In this document: positions 16,785 through 28,537 of the stretch, one piece after another | Numbering within the stretch: position 1 is the first letter of the stretch | How the letters are laid out: each line of letters begins with the position of its first letter | Position numbers and translations under genes: made by a program | Assembly (NCBI RefSeq): GCF_023169945.1 | Contig: NZ_AP025591.1 | Location: 2,378,501 to 2,442,500, forward strand | Length of the DNA: 64,000 bases | Origin: Anaeromyxobacter oryzae | GTDB taxonomy: Bacteria; Myxococcota; Myxococcia; Myxococcales; Anaeromyxobacteraceae | Reading direction: 5' to 3' | Notes under the pieces: model-generated | The model's database searches: none | What the model was told of the DNA's origin: nothing | The model's input: the letters and a program-made list of their open reading frames with translations, nothing else

Positions 16785-18553
16785 CCGCCATCCCCGCGCC
16801 GGCGGGACCGCGCGTATGCGAGCTGCGAGCGCGCCGCCTCGACCGCGAGCCGGAGCGGGTTCACCGCGCGCGGCGGCGCGAGGCGGTCCGCGACGAACCT
16901 GCGGAGCGCCTCCTGCCGCCGGAGCTTCCCGGACGACGTCCGCGGCAGCGTCCCCGGCGCCAGGATCCGCACGGTGTGCGGCGCGACGCCGCTCGCCTCG
17001 AGGATCGCCCGGCGCACGCGCGCCTCGAGGTCCCCGTCCTCCCCGGCGCCCTCGCGGGCGCGCTCCGCGAGCACGAGGAGGGCCTCGCCGCCCGCGTCGT
17101 CCGGCGCCCACCCGAGCGCGACGGCGCAGCCCGGGCGCAACCCGGCGACGCCGGCGAGCGGCGCCTCGAACTCCTCCGGCGCGTGGTTCGCCCCGCGCAC
17201 GATGACCACGTCCTTCGCGCGGCCGTGGACGTACAGCGCGCCGCCCGCGACGAACCCGAGGTCGCCCGTGTCGAGCCAGCCGCCACGGAGCGCGCGGGCG
17301 GTGCCCTCCGGGTCGCCGAGGTACTCGCGCATGAGCGCCGGCCCCGTGACGGCGATGCGACCGAGGCGGCCCTCCTCCACGACCTCGCCCCGCTCGTCGC
17401 GGACCTCGAGGTCGACGCCGGGCACCGGCGTCCCGACGGACATGATCTCCCGCGCGCCCGGCGCGACCACGCCATCCCGGGCGAGGACGACCGGATCGAC
17501 CTTCCTCCCGGCGAGCGGCGCGCCGGGGCGCCCGAAGGTGACCGCGAGCGCCGCCTCCGAGAGCCCGTACACCGGGACGAGCGCGCCCGGGTCGAGGCCG
17601 TGCTGCTCGAACCGCGTCGCGAAGCGGCGGAGCGCCTCCGCCGAGACCGGCTCCGCGCCGTCGAGGGCGAGCCGCCACGTCGCGAGCGAGACGCGCTCCA
17701 GCTCGTGCTCACGGACCCGCGCCGCGGCGTACGCGTAGGCGAAGCTCGGCGCCGCCGAGATCGTCCCGCGGTGGCGGCCGATCGCGCGGAGCCACAGGGC
17801 GGGCCGGGCGAGGAAGTGCTCCGGCGGCACGAGCACGAGCGGCCCGGGGTAGCTCATCGCGGACAGCAGGCAGCCGATGAGCCCCATGTCGTGGTAGAGC
17901 GGCAACCACGACACGAGCACGTCGCGGCCGTCCGGCGCGGTGACGGCGACGAGCGCGTCGGTCATCGCGCCGAGCGCCGCGTGCGTGAGCGCGACCGGCT
18001 TTGGATCCACCGTCGAGCCCGACGAGAACTGCACGAGCCCGAGCGTCCCGGGCGCCGGATCCCGCGCGATGCGCGCCGGGACCGACCGGAGCGCGTCCAC
18101 GTCGAGACACCCGAGGGGCGGCCCGCCCCGCTCCACCGCCGCGCCGAGGAGCCGCCGCGTGCCGCCTCCCGAGACGACGACCCGCGCGCCGGCGACGGCG
18201 ATCATCCGCCCGGTCCCCTCGAGGTACTCGTCCATCCGCCCGAGCCGCACCGGCGGATAGAGCGGCACCGGGACCGCGCCGGCGAGCCACGCGCCGAAGA
18301 AGGCGTCGAGGAAGGCGGGCTCGGTGCGGAGGACGATCGCGACGCGGTCCCCCTCCCGGACGCCGAGGTGGACGAGGTTCGCGGCGGCGCGCTCGGCGCG
18401 CGCGCGGACCTCGGCCCAGGGCAGGAACGTCTCGCGCTCCTGGAGGTCGACGAAGGTGACACCGCTCGGGTGGCGCGCCGCCTCGGCGAGGGCCCGGACG
18501 AGCGTCGCGTGCCGCGCGGGCGGCTGGGGCGGACCGCGGAGCCGGGACGTCAC
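16781..18553 (-). CDS. Fatty acyl-AMP ligase (FAAL-type), loads the adjacent ACP
   Basis: A 590-residue adenylate-forming enzyme beginning at GTG 18553. LVQFSSGST at residues 173-181 is the ATP-binding loop in the form seen in FAALs, and the sequence around it (VDPKPVALTHAAL) and the C-terminal GVAPHTVRILAPGTLPRTSSGKLRR are family features. The final lysine of SSGKLRR is the A10 catalytic lysine. FAALs activate a fatty acid as acyl-AMP and pass it to a carrier-protein phosphopantetheine instead of CoA. The gene overlaps the ACP gene upstream and the FAD gene downstream by 4 bp each, so the ACP is the likely acceptor. An FAAL rather than an ordinary CoA ligase is inferred from motif style and the neighbouring ACP. 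Confidence 0.85.
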   Translation of the reverse strand: MTSRLRGPPQPPARHATLVRALAEAARHPSGVTFVDLQERETFLPWAEVRARAERAAANLVHLGVREGDRVAIVLRTEPAFLDAFFGAWLAGAVPVPLYPPVRLGRMDEYLEGTGRMIAVAGARVVVSGGGTRRLLGAAVERGGPPLGCLDVDALRSVPARIARDPAPGTLGLVQFSSGSTVDPKPVALTHAALGAMTDALVAVTAPDGRDVLVSWLPLYHDMGLIGCLLSAMSYPGPLVLVPPEHFLARPALWLRAIGRHRGTISAAPSFAYAYAAARVREHELERVSLATWRLALDGAEPVSAEALRRFATRFEQHGLDPGALVPVYGLSEAALAVTFGRPGAPLAGRKVDPVVLARDGVVAPGAREIMSVGTPVPGVDLEVRDERGEVVEEGRLGRIAVTGPALMREYLGDPEGTARALRGGWLDTGDLGFVAGGALYVHGRAKDVVIVRGANHAPEEFEAPLAGVAGLRPGCAVALGWAPDDAGGEALLVLAERAREGAGEDGDLEARVRRAILEASGVAPHTVRILAPGTLPRTSSGKLRRQEALRRFVADRLAPPRAVNPLRLAVEAARSQLAYARSRRRGDGG

Positions 18554-18849
18554 GGGAGCACCTCCGGGGCGGCGCGCGCCGTGACGAGCCGCGCGAGATC
18601 CTCCAGCGTGCGGGTCCCGGCCGCGTCGTCGTCGCCGAGGATCACCCGGAACCGGTCCTCCACCGCGACGACGAGGGAGAGCAGCGCGAGCGAGTCGAGC
18701 GCCGCGGCGAGGGGCTCGCCAGCGCGGTCGGGGGCCTCGAGGCCGAGGTCCTCGCGGGCGAGGCGGACGATCTCCTCCGCGACGCGCCGCTCGGGGTCCG
18801 AGAGCCCGCCACCGGGCGCGGCGCCGTCATCGCGGGTGACCAGCGTCAC
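18550..18849 (-). CDS. Acyl carrier protein
   Basis: A 99-residue protein starting at GTG 18849, overlapping the methyltransferase stop by GTGA. Ser53 in the LDSLALLSL box is the predicted 4'-phosphopantetheine attachment site, and the surrounding acidic four-helix pattern (EEIVRLAREDL...AVEDRFRVILGDDD) is normal for ACPs. The first 17 residues are an extra, poorly structured lead. It sits between the FAAL and the methyltransferase, which points to a dedicated carrier that receives the fatty acyl group from the FAAL and presents it to the type III polyketide synthase. No ACP synthase is nearby; housekeeping enzyme is assumed. Confidence 0.88.
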   Translation of the reverse strand: MTLVTRDDGAAPGGGLSDPERRVAEEIVRLAREDLGLEAPDRAGEPLAAALDSLALLSLVVAVEDRFRVILGDDDAAGTRTLEDLARLVTARAAPEVLP

Positions 18850-19406
18850 GGGCCGCCTCCCCGCGGGCGGGCCGCGAACGCCGCCGCCCACGCCGGACCG
18901 AGGGCCCGCTCCTCGGCGGGGATCCGGATCGCCATGAGCGCGGCGTTTCCGAGCGTCGCAGCGATCGCGGTCCGCCACGCGCCGAGGGCGAGCGGCAAGG
19001 CCGCGAGCTCGACCGCCACCGCGACGTAGTTCGGGTGGCGCAGCCACCGGTACGGCCCCGACACGACCGGCGCCGCGCCCGGCACGACGACGATGCGCGT
19101 GGACCAGCGCTCGCCGAGGGTGCCGACCGCCCACCAGCGGAGCGCCTGCGCCGCGGCGACCGCGAGCGCTGCGCCGGCGGTTGCCGCGACCGGCCAGGCG
19201 GGCTCGGGCCACACCACCGGCTCGGCGGCGCAGGCCGCGAGGACGCCGGCGTGGAAGGCGACCATGACCGGGTAGTGCCCGCGCCCGCGCTCGACGCCGC
19301 CGCGCGCGAGCGTCCGGCGCGCGTTCCGCGTCGAGACGGCGAGCTCGACGACGCGCTCCAGCGCGACGAGGCCGAGGAGGGCGTACCCGATGGCGCGCGC
19401 CGTCAC
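18846..19406 (-). CDS. Isoprenylcysteine carboxyl methyltransferase-family protein (SrsB/BpsB-like)
   Basis: A 186-residue integral membrane methyltransferase, GTG start at 19406 overlapping the PKS stop by GTGA (a second GTG lies 3 bp upstream). The C-terminal signature GPYRWLRHPNYV (residues 117-128) binds S-adenosylmethionine in the ICMT/PEMT family. Five hydrophobic segments are visible. In Streptomyces and Bacillus, homologues encoded right after type III polyketide synthases (SrsB, BpsB) O-methylate alkylresorcinols or alkylpyrones. Its position directly after the PKS gene supports the same role here: methylating a membrane-inserted phenolic lipid or pyrone. Function by context is strong but not proven. 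Confidence 0.85.
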   Translation of the reverse strand: MTARAIGYALLGLVALERVVELAVSTRNARRTLARGGVERGRGHYPVMVAFHAGVLAACAAEPVVWPEPAWPVAATAGAALAVAAAQALRWWAVGTLGERWSTRIVVVPGAAPVVSGPYRWLRHPNYVAVAVELAALPLALGAWRTAIAATLGNAALMAIRIPAEERALGPAWAAAFAARPRGGGP

Positions 19407-20491
19407 CACCGGAGCAGCACCAGCTCGGCGGAGAAGCCCGGCCCCATCGCCGCGAGGAGGCCGAGGTCGCCCGGGCGCGGCTCGCCGGAGTCGAGGACCT
19501 CGCCGAGCACGAAGAGGACCGACGCCGACGACAGGTTCCCCACGTCCCGGAGCGACGCCCACGAGCGCGCGAGCACCGCCTCGGGGAGCTCGAGCGCGCG
19601 CCGGAACGCCTCGAGCACCTTGGGCCCGCCGGTGTGCGCCACCCAGTGCCGGATCGCCGCGCGCGTGAGCCCGTGCGCGGCGAGGAACGCGTCCACGTCC
19701 CGCCCGATGTTCGCCTCGATGACCTGCGGGACCTTGGCCGAGAGGACCACCTTGAAGCCGGTGTCGACCACGTCCCAGCCCATCACCCACTCCGTGTCGG
19801 GGTAGAAGACCGACCGCGTGGCGAGGATGCGCGGCGCGCCGGCGACCGGCGGCCGCTCCCCGCCGGCGAGGACCGCGGCCGCGGCGCCGTCGCCGAAGAG
19901 CCCGGTCGCGATCACGTTGGTGACCGACGCGTCCTCGCGCTGGAGGGTGAGCGAGCAGAGCTCCACCGACAGCATCACCGCGACCTCGCCGGGGTACGCG
20001 CGGAGCACGTCGGAAGCGCGGGCGATCCCGGACGCTCCGGCCTGGCAGCCGAGGCCGAAGATGGGCGTTCGCTTGATGGACGGCTTGAGGCCGAGCCGGT
20101 TCGCGAGCTTCGCGTCGAGAGACGGCGTGGAGATCCCGGTCACGGTGACGAAGAAGAGGTGGTCCACGTCCCGCACGTCGAGGCCGGCGCGGCGGAGCCC
20201 GTCCCGCACCGCCGCCTCGCCGACCTCGGCGCCGACCCTGATGAACGCGTCGTTGCACTTCCGGAACGAGTCGAGCCCCGCGTACTCGGCGAGCGGCAGG
20301 GCGAGGTGGCGGCCGCCGACCCGCGCGGCGCGGTGGAGGTCCGCGAGCCGCTCGACGTTGAAGTGCTTCGCGCCCCAGTACGCGGAGAGCGCGGCGATCA
20401 GCGTCTCCTGGTCCACGAAGTTGGAGGGGAGGGCGCGGCCGACGGACAGGATCGATGGATGTTGCGTCACGGTCGTTGGATGAGGCTTCAC
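19403..20491 (-). CDS. Type III polyketide synthase (chalcone/stilbene synthase family)
   Basis: A 362-residue ketosynthase with the type III triad: Cys149 in FGLGCQAGASG, His286 in HWVAHTGGP and Asn319 in RDVGNLSSASVLF. These enzymes extend a starter acyl group with malonyl-CoA and cyclise it, without an ACP-borne chain. The long-chain class (ArsB, SrsA, BpsA) makes alkylresorcinols or alkylpyrones. The gene heads the operon, 166 bp downstream of a histidine kinase gene, and is followed by methyltransferase, ACP, FAAL and flavoprotein genes, which suggests a fatty acyl-ACP starter. The GTG at 20491 has no clear ribosome site; a GTG seven codons later (MTQHPSILSVGRALP) is an equally good start. 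Product chain length and ring type cannot be predicted from sequence. Confidence 0.95.
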   Translation of the reverse strand: MKPHPTTVTQHPSILSVGRALPSNFVDQETLIAALSAYWGAKHFNVERLADLHRAARVGGRHLALPLAEYAGLDSFRKCNDAFIRVGAEVGEAAVRDGLRRAGLDVRDVDHLFFVTVTGISTPSLDAKLANRLGLKPSIKRTPIFGLGCQAGASGIARASDVLRAYPGEVAVMLSVELCSLTLQREDASVTNVIATGLFGDGAAAAVLAGGERPPVAGAPRILATRSVFYPDTEWVMGWDVVDTGFKVVLSAKVPQVIEANIGRDVDAFLAAHGLTRAAIRHWVAHTGGPKVLEAFRRALELPEAVLARSWASLRDVGNLSSASVLFVLGEVLDSGEPRPGDLGLLAAMGPGFSAELVLLRW

Positions 20492-20657
20492 GGGCGAGGG
20501 GACGGCCGGAGCGGGTCACGGAAGGGATGCTCGGCGGTGCCGCGCTGCGCAACGACCGCGCGGGACGGGGTCGCGCGCCGTCACGTAGGACACCCGAACG
20601 GCGGGGCGTGGGACACGGGACCGCCGAGGGGGGACGGGGGCGCCCTCCCGTGCTCCG

Positions 20658-22223
20658 TCAGCCGGCGACCGGAAGGGTGAAGGAGAACGTGCTGCCCTCC
20701 GGGGGCGCGCTCTCCACCCAGATCCGCCCGCCGTGCGCCTCGACGAGTCGCCGCACGATGAAGAGCCCGAGCCCGAGCCCCTCCTGGCGCACGGCCCCGC
20801 CGCGGACGTACCGCTCGAAGATCCTCGCCTGGTCCTCGGGCGCGATCCCGGGCCCCGCGTCGCGGACGAAGACGCGGAGCTCCGCCCCGTGTCGCGCGGC
20901 GCCGACCGTCACCGGGCCCGTCGAGTACTTCAGGGCGTTCCCGACGAGGTTCACCAGGATCCGCTCCAGCCGGTCCGGGTCGGCGTCGGCGGGCGGCAGC
21001 TCCGGGGACACGGCGTTCGAGACGCGCCCGGCCTCGAGGGCCCCGTCGGCCTCGCCGAGCAGCTCGGCGACCGCGGCGTGCAGCGCGACCGGCTGCCGGG
21101 CCAGGGCGAGCTGGCCGCTCTCCGAGCGCGCCGAGTCCGCGAGGTCGCGGAGCATCCGATCCATCCGCCGGCTGGCGCCGATGATGCTGCGCGCGGCGCG
21201 GCCGTGCTCCTCGGGCGCGGTCCGGACGAGCCGGCTCGCCTTGAGCAGCACGACCTGGAGCGGCGTGCGCAGGTCGTGCGACACCGCCCGGAGGAGATCG
21301 TCGCGCTGCTCGGTCCGCTCCCGGAGGCGCGCGATGGTGACCTCGAGCTCGTCCTCGACGTGGGCCCGGAGCGCGTCGAGCTCGGCGTACGGCTTCACGA
21401 GCGCCGCGAGGAAGAGCGCGTCGAACACGAAGACCGCGGCGCCCACGATGTAGAGGTGGCCGAGCACGTTGAACGCGTCGTACGCGTGCGCGTACAGCGC
21501 GAAGGAGATCTCGCCGAGGGCGGTCAGCCAGAGCGCCCACGAGAGCCGCCCGCGGGCGCGGTCCCGCGTCCGTCGCGCGATCCGCGCGTGCACGAGGGCG
21601 CCGGCCGCCGCCACCACCGCGACGGTGGACTCGACCGCGAGCTTCAGCGGGGTGAGCCCCACGCCAGGCTCGAAGAAGAGGCTGCGCCCGGGGGAGACGA
21701 GCAGGTCGAACGCGATCACGGCCGCGATCGCCACCGCGCTCCCGGCGACGAGCGCCCGGCGCCGGAGCAGCGGCCCCTCGCTGCCCGGCGCGAGGAGCGG
21801 CGCCGCCACGAGCGCAGCGACCGTCCACGTCCGGGCGGCGAGCCAGTAGGTGATCCCGCGCTCGGTGGTGCCCTCCCCGAAGAAGCCCGGCATCCCGGGG
21901 AACACCAGCGCGTGGAGCAGCTCGAAGATGGCGGCGGCGAGGAGCGCCGAGCCGAGGACCCGCGCCCGCGTGTCCTGGAAGCCCCGCGACCCCGCCGCGA
22001 ACCACTGCACGGCGAAGGTGGCGAGGAGCATCGCCGTGACCGCGAGCTCGATGGCGGTGTGGAGGGGGACGTACTGCGCGGCGGTGAGCTGCAGCGCGAA
22101 CGTGCCGCGGAGCGCGACGACCACGGCGAGCGGGAGCGCCGCCCCGAGCACGCGGAGCGACCGGCGGCGGGGACGCGCCTGCGCGGCGACGGTGACGGGC
22201 TGTGCGATCGCGGCGTTCCTCAC
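20658..22223 (-). CDS. Membrane sensor histidine kinase with MASE3-like sensor domain
   Basis: A 521-residue kinase. Start GTG 22223. The N-terminal half contains about eight hydrophobic segments and the [19 protein letters not shown] motif, which is the signature of the MASE3 membrane sensor. This is followed by a coiled linker, the phosphoacceptor box [10 protein letters not shown] with His316, and an ATPase domain with [16 protein letters not shown] and GLGLF motifs. It is an orphan: no response regulator gene lies beside it. It is on the same strand as and just upstream of the polyketide operon, so it might regulate it, but the 166-bp gap argues against strict cotranscription. Signal is unknown. 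Confidence 0.85.
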   Translation of the reverse strand: MRNAAIAQPVTVAAQARPRRRSLRVLGAALPLAVVVALRGTFALQLTAAQYVPLHTAIELAVTAMLLATFAVQWFAAGSRGFQDTRARVLGSALLAAAIFELLHALVFPGMPGFFGEGTTERGITYWLAARTWTVAALVAAPLLAPGSEGPLLRRRALVAGSAVAIAAVIAFDLLVSPGRSLFFEPGVGLTPLKLAVESTVAVVAAAGALVHARIARRTRDRARGRLSWALWLTALGEISFALYAHAYDAFNVLGHLYIVGAAVFVFDALFLAALVKPYAELDALRAHVEDELEVTIARLRERTEQRDDLLRAVSHDLRTPLQVVLLKASRLVRTAPEEHGRAARSIIGASRRMDRMLRDLADSARSESGQLALARQPVALHAAVAELLGEADGALEAGRVSNAVSPELPPADADPDRLERILVNLVGNALKYSTGPVTVGAARHGAELRVFVRDAGPGIAPEDQARIFERYVRGGAVRQEGLGLGLFIVRRLVEAHGGRIWVESAPPEGSTFSFTLPVAG

Positions 22224-22415
22224 GGAGCCCCCGGGTCGGGCGGCCAGGTCATTGTCCGCCGGACGGACCGTTCGGGGAAGGCCCGCGCGAGGCGCGGGCG
22301 GTCGCCGGCAGGAGCGACGGGTAGGCGCTCCCCCGGCCTGGCGCGACCTGGGCGGGGATGGCGGCGGCGCAGCGCGTCGCTTGCCAGGTCCGATCCGGGA
22401 TTTAGGTTCGAGGGC

Positions 22416-25043
<2,628 letters not shown>

Positions 25044-25101
25044 GCCGCCCCGCTTCGCGCCGTTGGCGCACCCGGCGCTTCGGGGTAAGGTCGCGCCGCC
25101 C

Positions 25102-25869
25102 ATGGACCGGATCTCCGCGGTCGTCATCACGAAGAACGAGGCCCGGAACATCGAGCGGTGCCTGCGCTCGCTCGCGGGCGTCGTCGACGAGGTGGTCGTG
25201 GTGGACGACCTCTCGACCGACGACACCGCGGCGATCGCGGAGCGGCTCGGCGCGCGCGTGATCCGCCAGCCCTGGCTCGGCTTCGGGCCGCAGAAGAACC
25301 TCGGGAACGCGGCGGCGAGCCACCGGTACGTCCTCTCGCTCGACGCCGACGAGGCGCTCGACGACACGCTGCGTGACGCGATCCGCGCCGCGCGCGACGG
25401 CGGCCTCGCGGGCGTCTACGCGGTGTCGCGGCTCAACTCGTACAACGGACGGTTCATCCGCCACGGCCTCGAGTACCCCGACCGGAAGGTGCGGCTCTTC
25501 CCGCGGGACGCGGCGACGTGGGACGCGAGCCCGGTGCACGAGGGGCTCGTGCTCCCGGACGGCCTCCCGGTGGCGCGGCTCCCGGGCCACCTCCTCCACT
25601 ACACGTACCTCCGGCTCGAGGACACGGTCGTGAAGGCGAACCGCTACTCGACGCTCGCCGCGCGCGAGCTGTTCGAGCGGGGCCGGCGCGTCTCGCTCGC
25701 GAAGATCGCCTTCGCGCCGCTCTTCACCTTCTTCCGCGCGTACGTGCTCCGCCGCGGGTTCCTCGACGGGATCCACGGGCTCGCGCTCGCGTGCCTGCAC
25801 GCGAACTCGACGCTCCTCAAGTACGCGAAGCTCCGCGAGCTGCAGCGCGAGGCGGCCGCGCCCCGGTAG
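25102..25869 (+). CDS. Glycosyltransferase family 2 (LPS core/KdtX-like)
   Basis: A 255-residue GT-A fold transferase. SAVVITKNEARNIERCLRSL at the N-terminus, VVDDLSTDDT at 34-43 and the LDADEA metal motif at residues 80-85 are the standard GT2 elements; the later region NGRFIRHGLEYPDRKVRLFPR and HYTYLRLEDTVVKANRYS matches the WaaE/KdtX-type subfamily, which adds glucose or heptose-like residues to LPS inner core. It is cytosolic. It ends convergently with, and overlaps by 53 bp, the O-antigen-ligase-like gene on the minus strand. Confidence 0.88.
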   Translation: MDRISAVVITKNEARNIERCLRSLAGVVDEVVVVDDLSTDDTAAIAERLGARVIRQPWLGFGPQKNLGNAAASHRYVLSLDADEALDDTLRDAIRAARDGGLAGVYAVSRLNSYNGRFIRHGLEYPDRKVRLFPRDAATWDASPVHEGLVLPDGLPVARLPGHLLHYTYLRLEDTVVKANRYSTLAARELFERGRRVSLAKIAFAPLFTFFRAYVLRRGFLDGIHGLALACLHANSTLLKYAKLRELQREAAAPR

Positions 25870-27262
25870 CCGCGCGGCCCCGGAGCCCCTGGGCGGGCCG
25901 GGCGAGGACCGCCGCGCACCCGAGCGCGAGGCCGATGGCGTAGGCGGACTCGCTCGAGTGGAACACGTCGTGGACGAGCGCGTTCGAGAGCGTGGCGGCG
26001 AGCGCCGCGAGCGCGCCGGCCGCCGCCGCCGCCGCGAGCCGGTCGCCGGCGTCGACGGCCGCGCGCCGCGCGCGCAGGAACCCGGCGGCGAGGAGGCCGA
26101 ACCACCCGACGCCGGCCGCCAGGAGGAGCGGCCCACCCTCCACGAGGAACGACAGGAACGCGTCGTGGCAGGCGCTCCGCGCGAGCCAGCCGGGCGCGAG
26201 CCGGTCGAAGTACGGGCCGGCGACGCGCCCGAAGTTGCCGAGCCCGGTGCCGACCCACGGGTGGTCGGCGCGGACCTCGCCGCAGACCCGCCAGATGAGG
26301 AGCCTGTCGGCGTTCGCCGCCAGGGTCGAGCCCAGCTCGACCCGCGTCCGGATCCCCGGCACCGCGAGCCCGAACGCGCCGAGCGCCGTGCCGGCCGCCG
26401 CGGCCCACGCGCCGACGCGCCGCGGTGCGGCGCGCGCGGAGGCGACGACGAGGACGCCCGCGATCACCGCGAGCGCCACCCACGCGCTCCGGGCGAGGCT
26501 CAGGACGGATGCCACCGCCGCCGCCGCCGCCGCGGCTCCGAGGAGGGCCCGGCGCCAGGGCTCGAGCGGCGCGAGCGCGCACACCGGGAGGGCGAGCGCG
26601 AGCGGCGGCAGGAGGCTCAGCGGAAGGAGCGCGTACTGCGTGAAGAAGCCGAGCGCGTGGAAGTGGCCGGGCCAGGCGGCGCGCTCCGCCGTGGTCCGGA
26701 TCGGCGCGGTGTGCAGCCAGGAGAGCGGGTCGAACCCCGTCCACGGCTGGACGAGGGCGATGGCGCCGACCACGATCGCGCCCGCGGACCAGGCGGCGAG
26801 CGCCGCGAGCGCCCGCGCGCGCGGCGAGTCCGGCCGGTCTCCGGCGCGCTCGAGGCGGAGCGCCGCGACGACGACCAGCGGCGTGAGGAAGGTCTTCCAG
26901 AGCGTGGCCCGGAACGGGCCCGCGGGGCGCGTGCCGGCGGCCCAGGCGAGGGCGACCGAGAGGATCGCCGCCGCGACGAGGAGGAGCACGGGCCAGGCGA
27001 TCGGCGCGGTCCGTCGCCAGACCGGCGCGCCGAGCGCCCCGGCGACGGCGACGCCCGCGGCGGCGACCCCGAGCCCGATCTGCATGCCGGCGATCGAGAT
27101 CGGGAGGAAGAACGCGAAGGCGAGCAGGCCCGCGCGGGCGGCGAGCGCCGCGGCCCTGGAGACGCTCGAGGCGGGCAGGTGGGACGCCGCGGCGGGCGAG
27201 ATCGCGCCGGCGCGGGAGGGGAGCATCACGAGCGAACGTGCGCACGCGCGGCCGGGCGGCAT
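25817..27262 (-). CDS. O-antigen ligase/polymerase-like membrane protein (WaaL/Wzy family)
   Basis: A 481-residue protein with about ten to twelve membrane helices and a large periplasmic loop (about residues 310-380) containing WRVCGEVRADHPWVGTGLGNF, which fits the GxG loop of the Wzy_C O-antigen ligase family. Such enzymes join or polymerise O-antigen on the periplasmic face. The start at 27262 is ATG; another ATG at 27226 is also plausible. The last 18 codons overlap the 3' end of the glycosyltransferase gene on the other strand. Neighbour genes are glycosyltransferases, supporting an envelope polysaccharide role. Confidence 0.8.
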   Translation of the reverse strand: MPPGRACARSLVMLPSRAGAISPAAASHLPASSVSRAAALAARAGLLAFAFFLPISIAGMQIGLGVAAAGVAVAGALGAPVWRRTAPIAWPVLLLVAAAILSVALAWAAGTRPAGPFRATLWKTFLTPLVVVAALRLERAGDRPDSPRARALAALAAWSAGAIVVGAIALVQPWTGFDPLSWLHTAPIRTTAERAAWPGHFHALGFFTQYALLPLSLLPPLALALPVCALAPLEPWRRALLGAAAAAAAVASVLSLARSAWVALAVIAGVLVVASARAAPRRVGAWAAAAGTALGAFGLAVPGIRTRVELGSTLAANADRLLIWRVCGEVRADHPWVGTGLGNFGRVAGPYFDRLAPGWLARSACHDAFLSFLVEGGPLLLAAGVGWFGLLAAGFLRARRAAVDAGDRLAAAAAAGALAALAATLSNALVHDVFHSSESAYAIGLALGCAAVLARPAQGLRGRAATGARPPRAAARGASRT

Positions 27263-27320
27263 CGCCCGGCGGGGACGGGACGCGGTGCCGGTTGGGGAGC
27301 CGCCGCGGCGGACCCGGGCG

Positions 27321-28400
27321 CTACGCGGTGAGGACGTCGAACAGCCGCCGGGAGTCGTTCTCCTCCTGGAGGCTCGCGCCGCCGCGCCGCGCCCGCGCCT
27401 GGAACTCGGGGTAGCGGTCGATCACGGCTCGCACCGCGCCGTGGAGCGTCTCGGGCGTGGTGTCGTCCACGACGACCCCGGCGCCGAAGCGGTCCACGAT
27501 CCGCGCCGTCCAGGTCCCCCGCACCGCCACGATCGGGCACCCGCGCGAGAGCGCGTCCAGGGTCACGCCGCTCACGCGGTTCGCGAACTCCCGGACGTCG
27601 TAGGGCTGCAGGCAGATCCCGCCCGCGAAGAGCGCGCCGTACCGCTCGGCGGGCAGCGTCTCGGGGAGGAGCGTGAGCGCCGGGTACGGAAGCGCGCGGA
27701 GCCGCTCGAGCTCGGCGCGCGTCGCGTGATCGTGCCGGTCGTGCTGCTCCGACGAGCTCTGCACGACGACGGGGACGGCGGCGTCGCTGCGCGCGAGGTG
27801 CTCGACGAGATCGACGACGCTCCGGAAGCCCTTGTCCTGGCGAGCGGCGCCGGCGAAGAGGACGTGCGCGAAGGGCACGGGAGCGCCGGCGCGGTCCGGC
27901 GCCGCCGGCGTGATGGGGTACGGGACGACCTGCGCGCGCTGGAACCCGCAGGCGCGGAGCCGGTCGACGATGTCCTCCGTCGGCCCGAGCACGACGAGCT
28001 CCGGCCGGCGGCGCGCGATCCGCGCGAGCGTCCGGCGCCGCGCGGCGGTGTCGCGGTACCAGTGCACGTAGAGGAAGACCTTCGCCGGCGGGATCTCGAG
28101 CCCCCGCGCCGCCAGATCGAGCAGGACGAAGTCGACGCGTCCGGCGGTCGCGACGAAGATCCGCCCGGGCGCCCGGAGCAGGCGGCGCATGAGGAGCAGC
28201 GCCTGCACCCGCCGGAGCCGCCGATGGAAGTGCGGCTCGACGCGGACCTCGGAGGGGAGCGACGACAGGCGCGCGCCGCGGCCGACCCACAGCGTCACCG
28301 GATGGCCGCGGGCCGCCGCGCAGAGGCTCTCCGTGAAGCTGCGGCAGTGGCCGGCCTCGTCGACCAGGGTCGGCTCGAGGATGTGCAGCGGGTCGGGCAA
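27321..28400 (-). CDS. Glycosyltransferase family 1/4-like
   Basis: A 359-residue GT-B type transferase. Visible: HILEPTLVDEAGHCRSF at the N-terminus, a nucleotide-sugar region with VLFAGAARQDKGFRSVVDL (residues 180s), and the C-terminal SGVTLDALSRGCPIVAVRG segment with the catalytic E-x7-E region replaced by a looser pattern. It is cytosolic. It lies 58 bp upstream of the O-antigen-ligase-like gene on the same strand (the two starts are not overlapping), so a common transcript is likely. Sugar and acceptor are not predictable. Confidence 0.8.
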   Translation of the reverse strand: MPDPLHILEPTLVDEAGHCRSFTESLCAAARGHPVTLWVGRGARLSSLPSEVRVEPHFHRRLRRVQALLLMRRLLRAPGRIFVATAGRVDFVLLDLAARGLEIPPAKVFLYVHWYRDTAARRRTLARIARRRPELVVLGPTEDIVDRLRACGFQRAQVVPYPITPAAPDRAGAPVPFAHVLFAGAARQDKGFRSVVDLVEHLARSDAAVPVVVQSSSEQHDRHDHATRAELERLRALPYPALTLLPETLPAERYGALFAGGICLQPYDVREFANRVSGVTLDALSRGCPIVAVRGTWTARIVDRFGAGVVVDDTTPETLHGAVRAVIDRYPEFQARARRGGASLQEENDSRRLFDVLTA

Positions 28401-28537
28401 CGACGGCTCCGGGACGGGCGCAGGAAGGGCGGGACTCTACCACGCGCCGCGAGGGCGCCGGCCGCTCGGCCGCCCGCCGGGGGACACGCGGAGGTCACCT
28501 TCCACGCGGGGCGTGGCTTTGCTAGGTTCCGGCTTCG

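Noticed and set aside
20733..22415. Plus-strand frame running into clpB
   Set aside because: It is the mirror of the histidine kinase; ClpB homology begins only at 22416.
22224..22415. CIRCE or sigma-32 heat-shock site before clpB
   Set aside because: No TTAGCACTC inverted repeat and no convincing CTTGAA/CCCCAT pair at the correct spacing.
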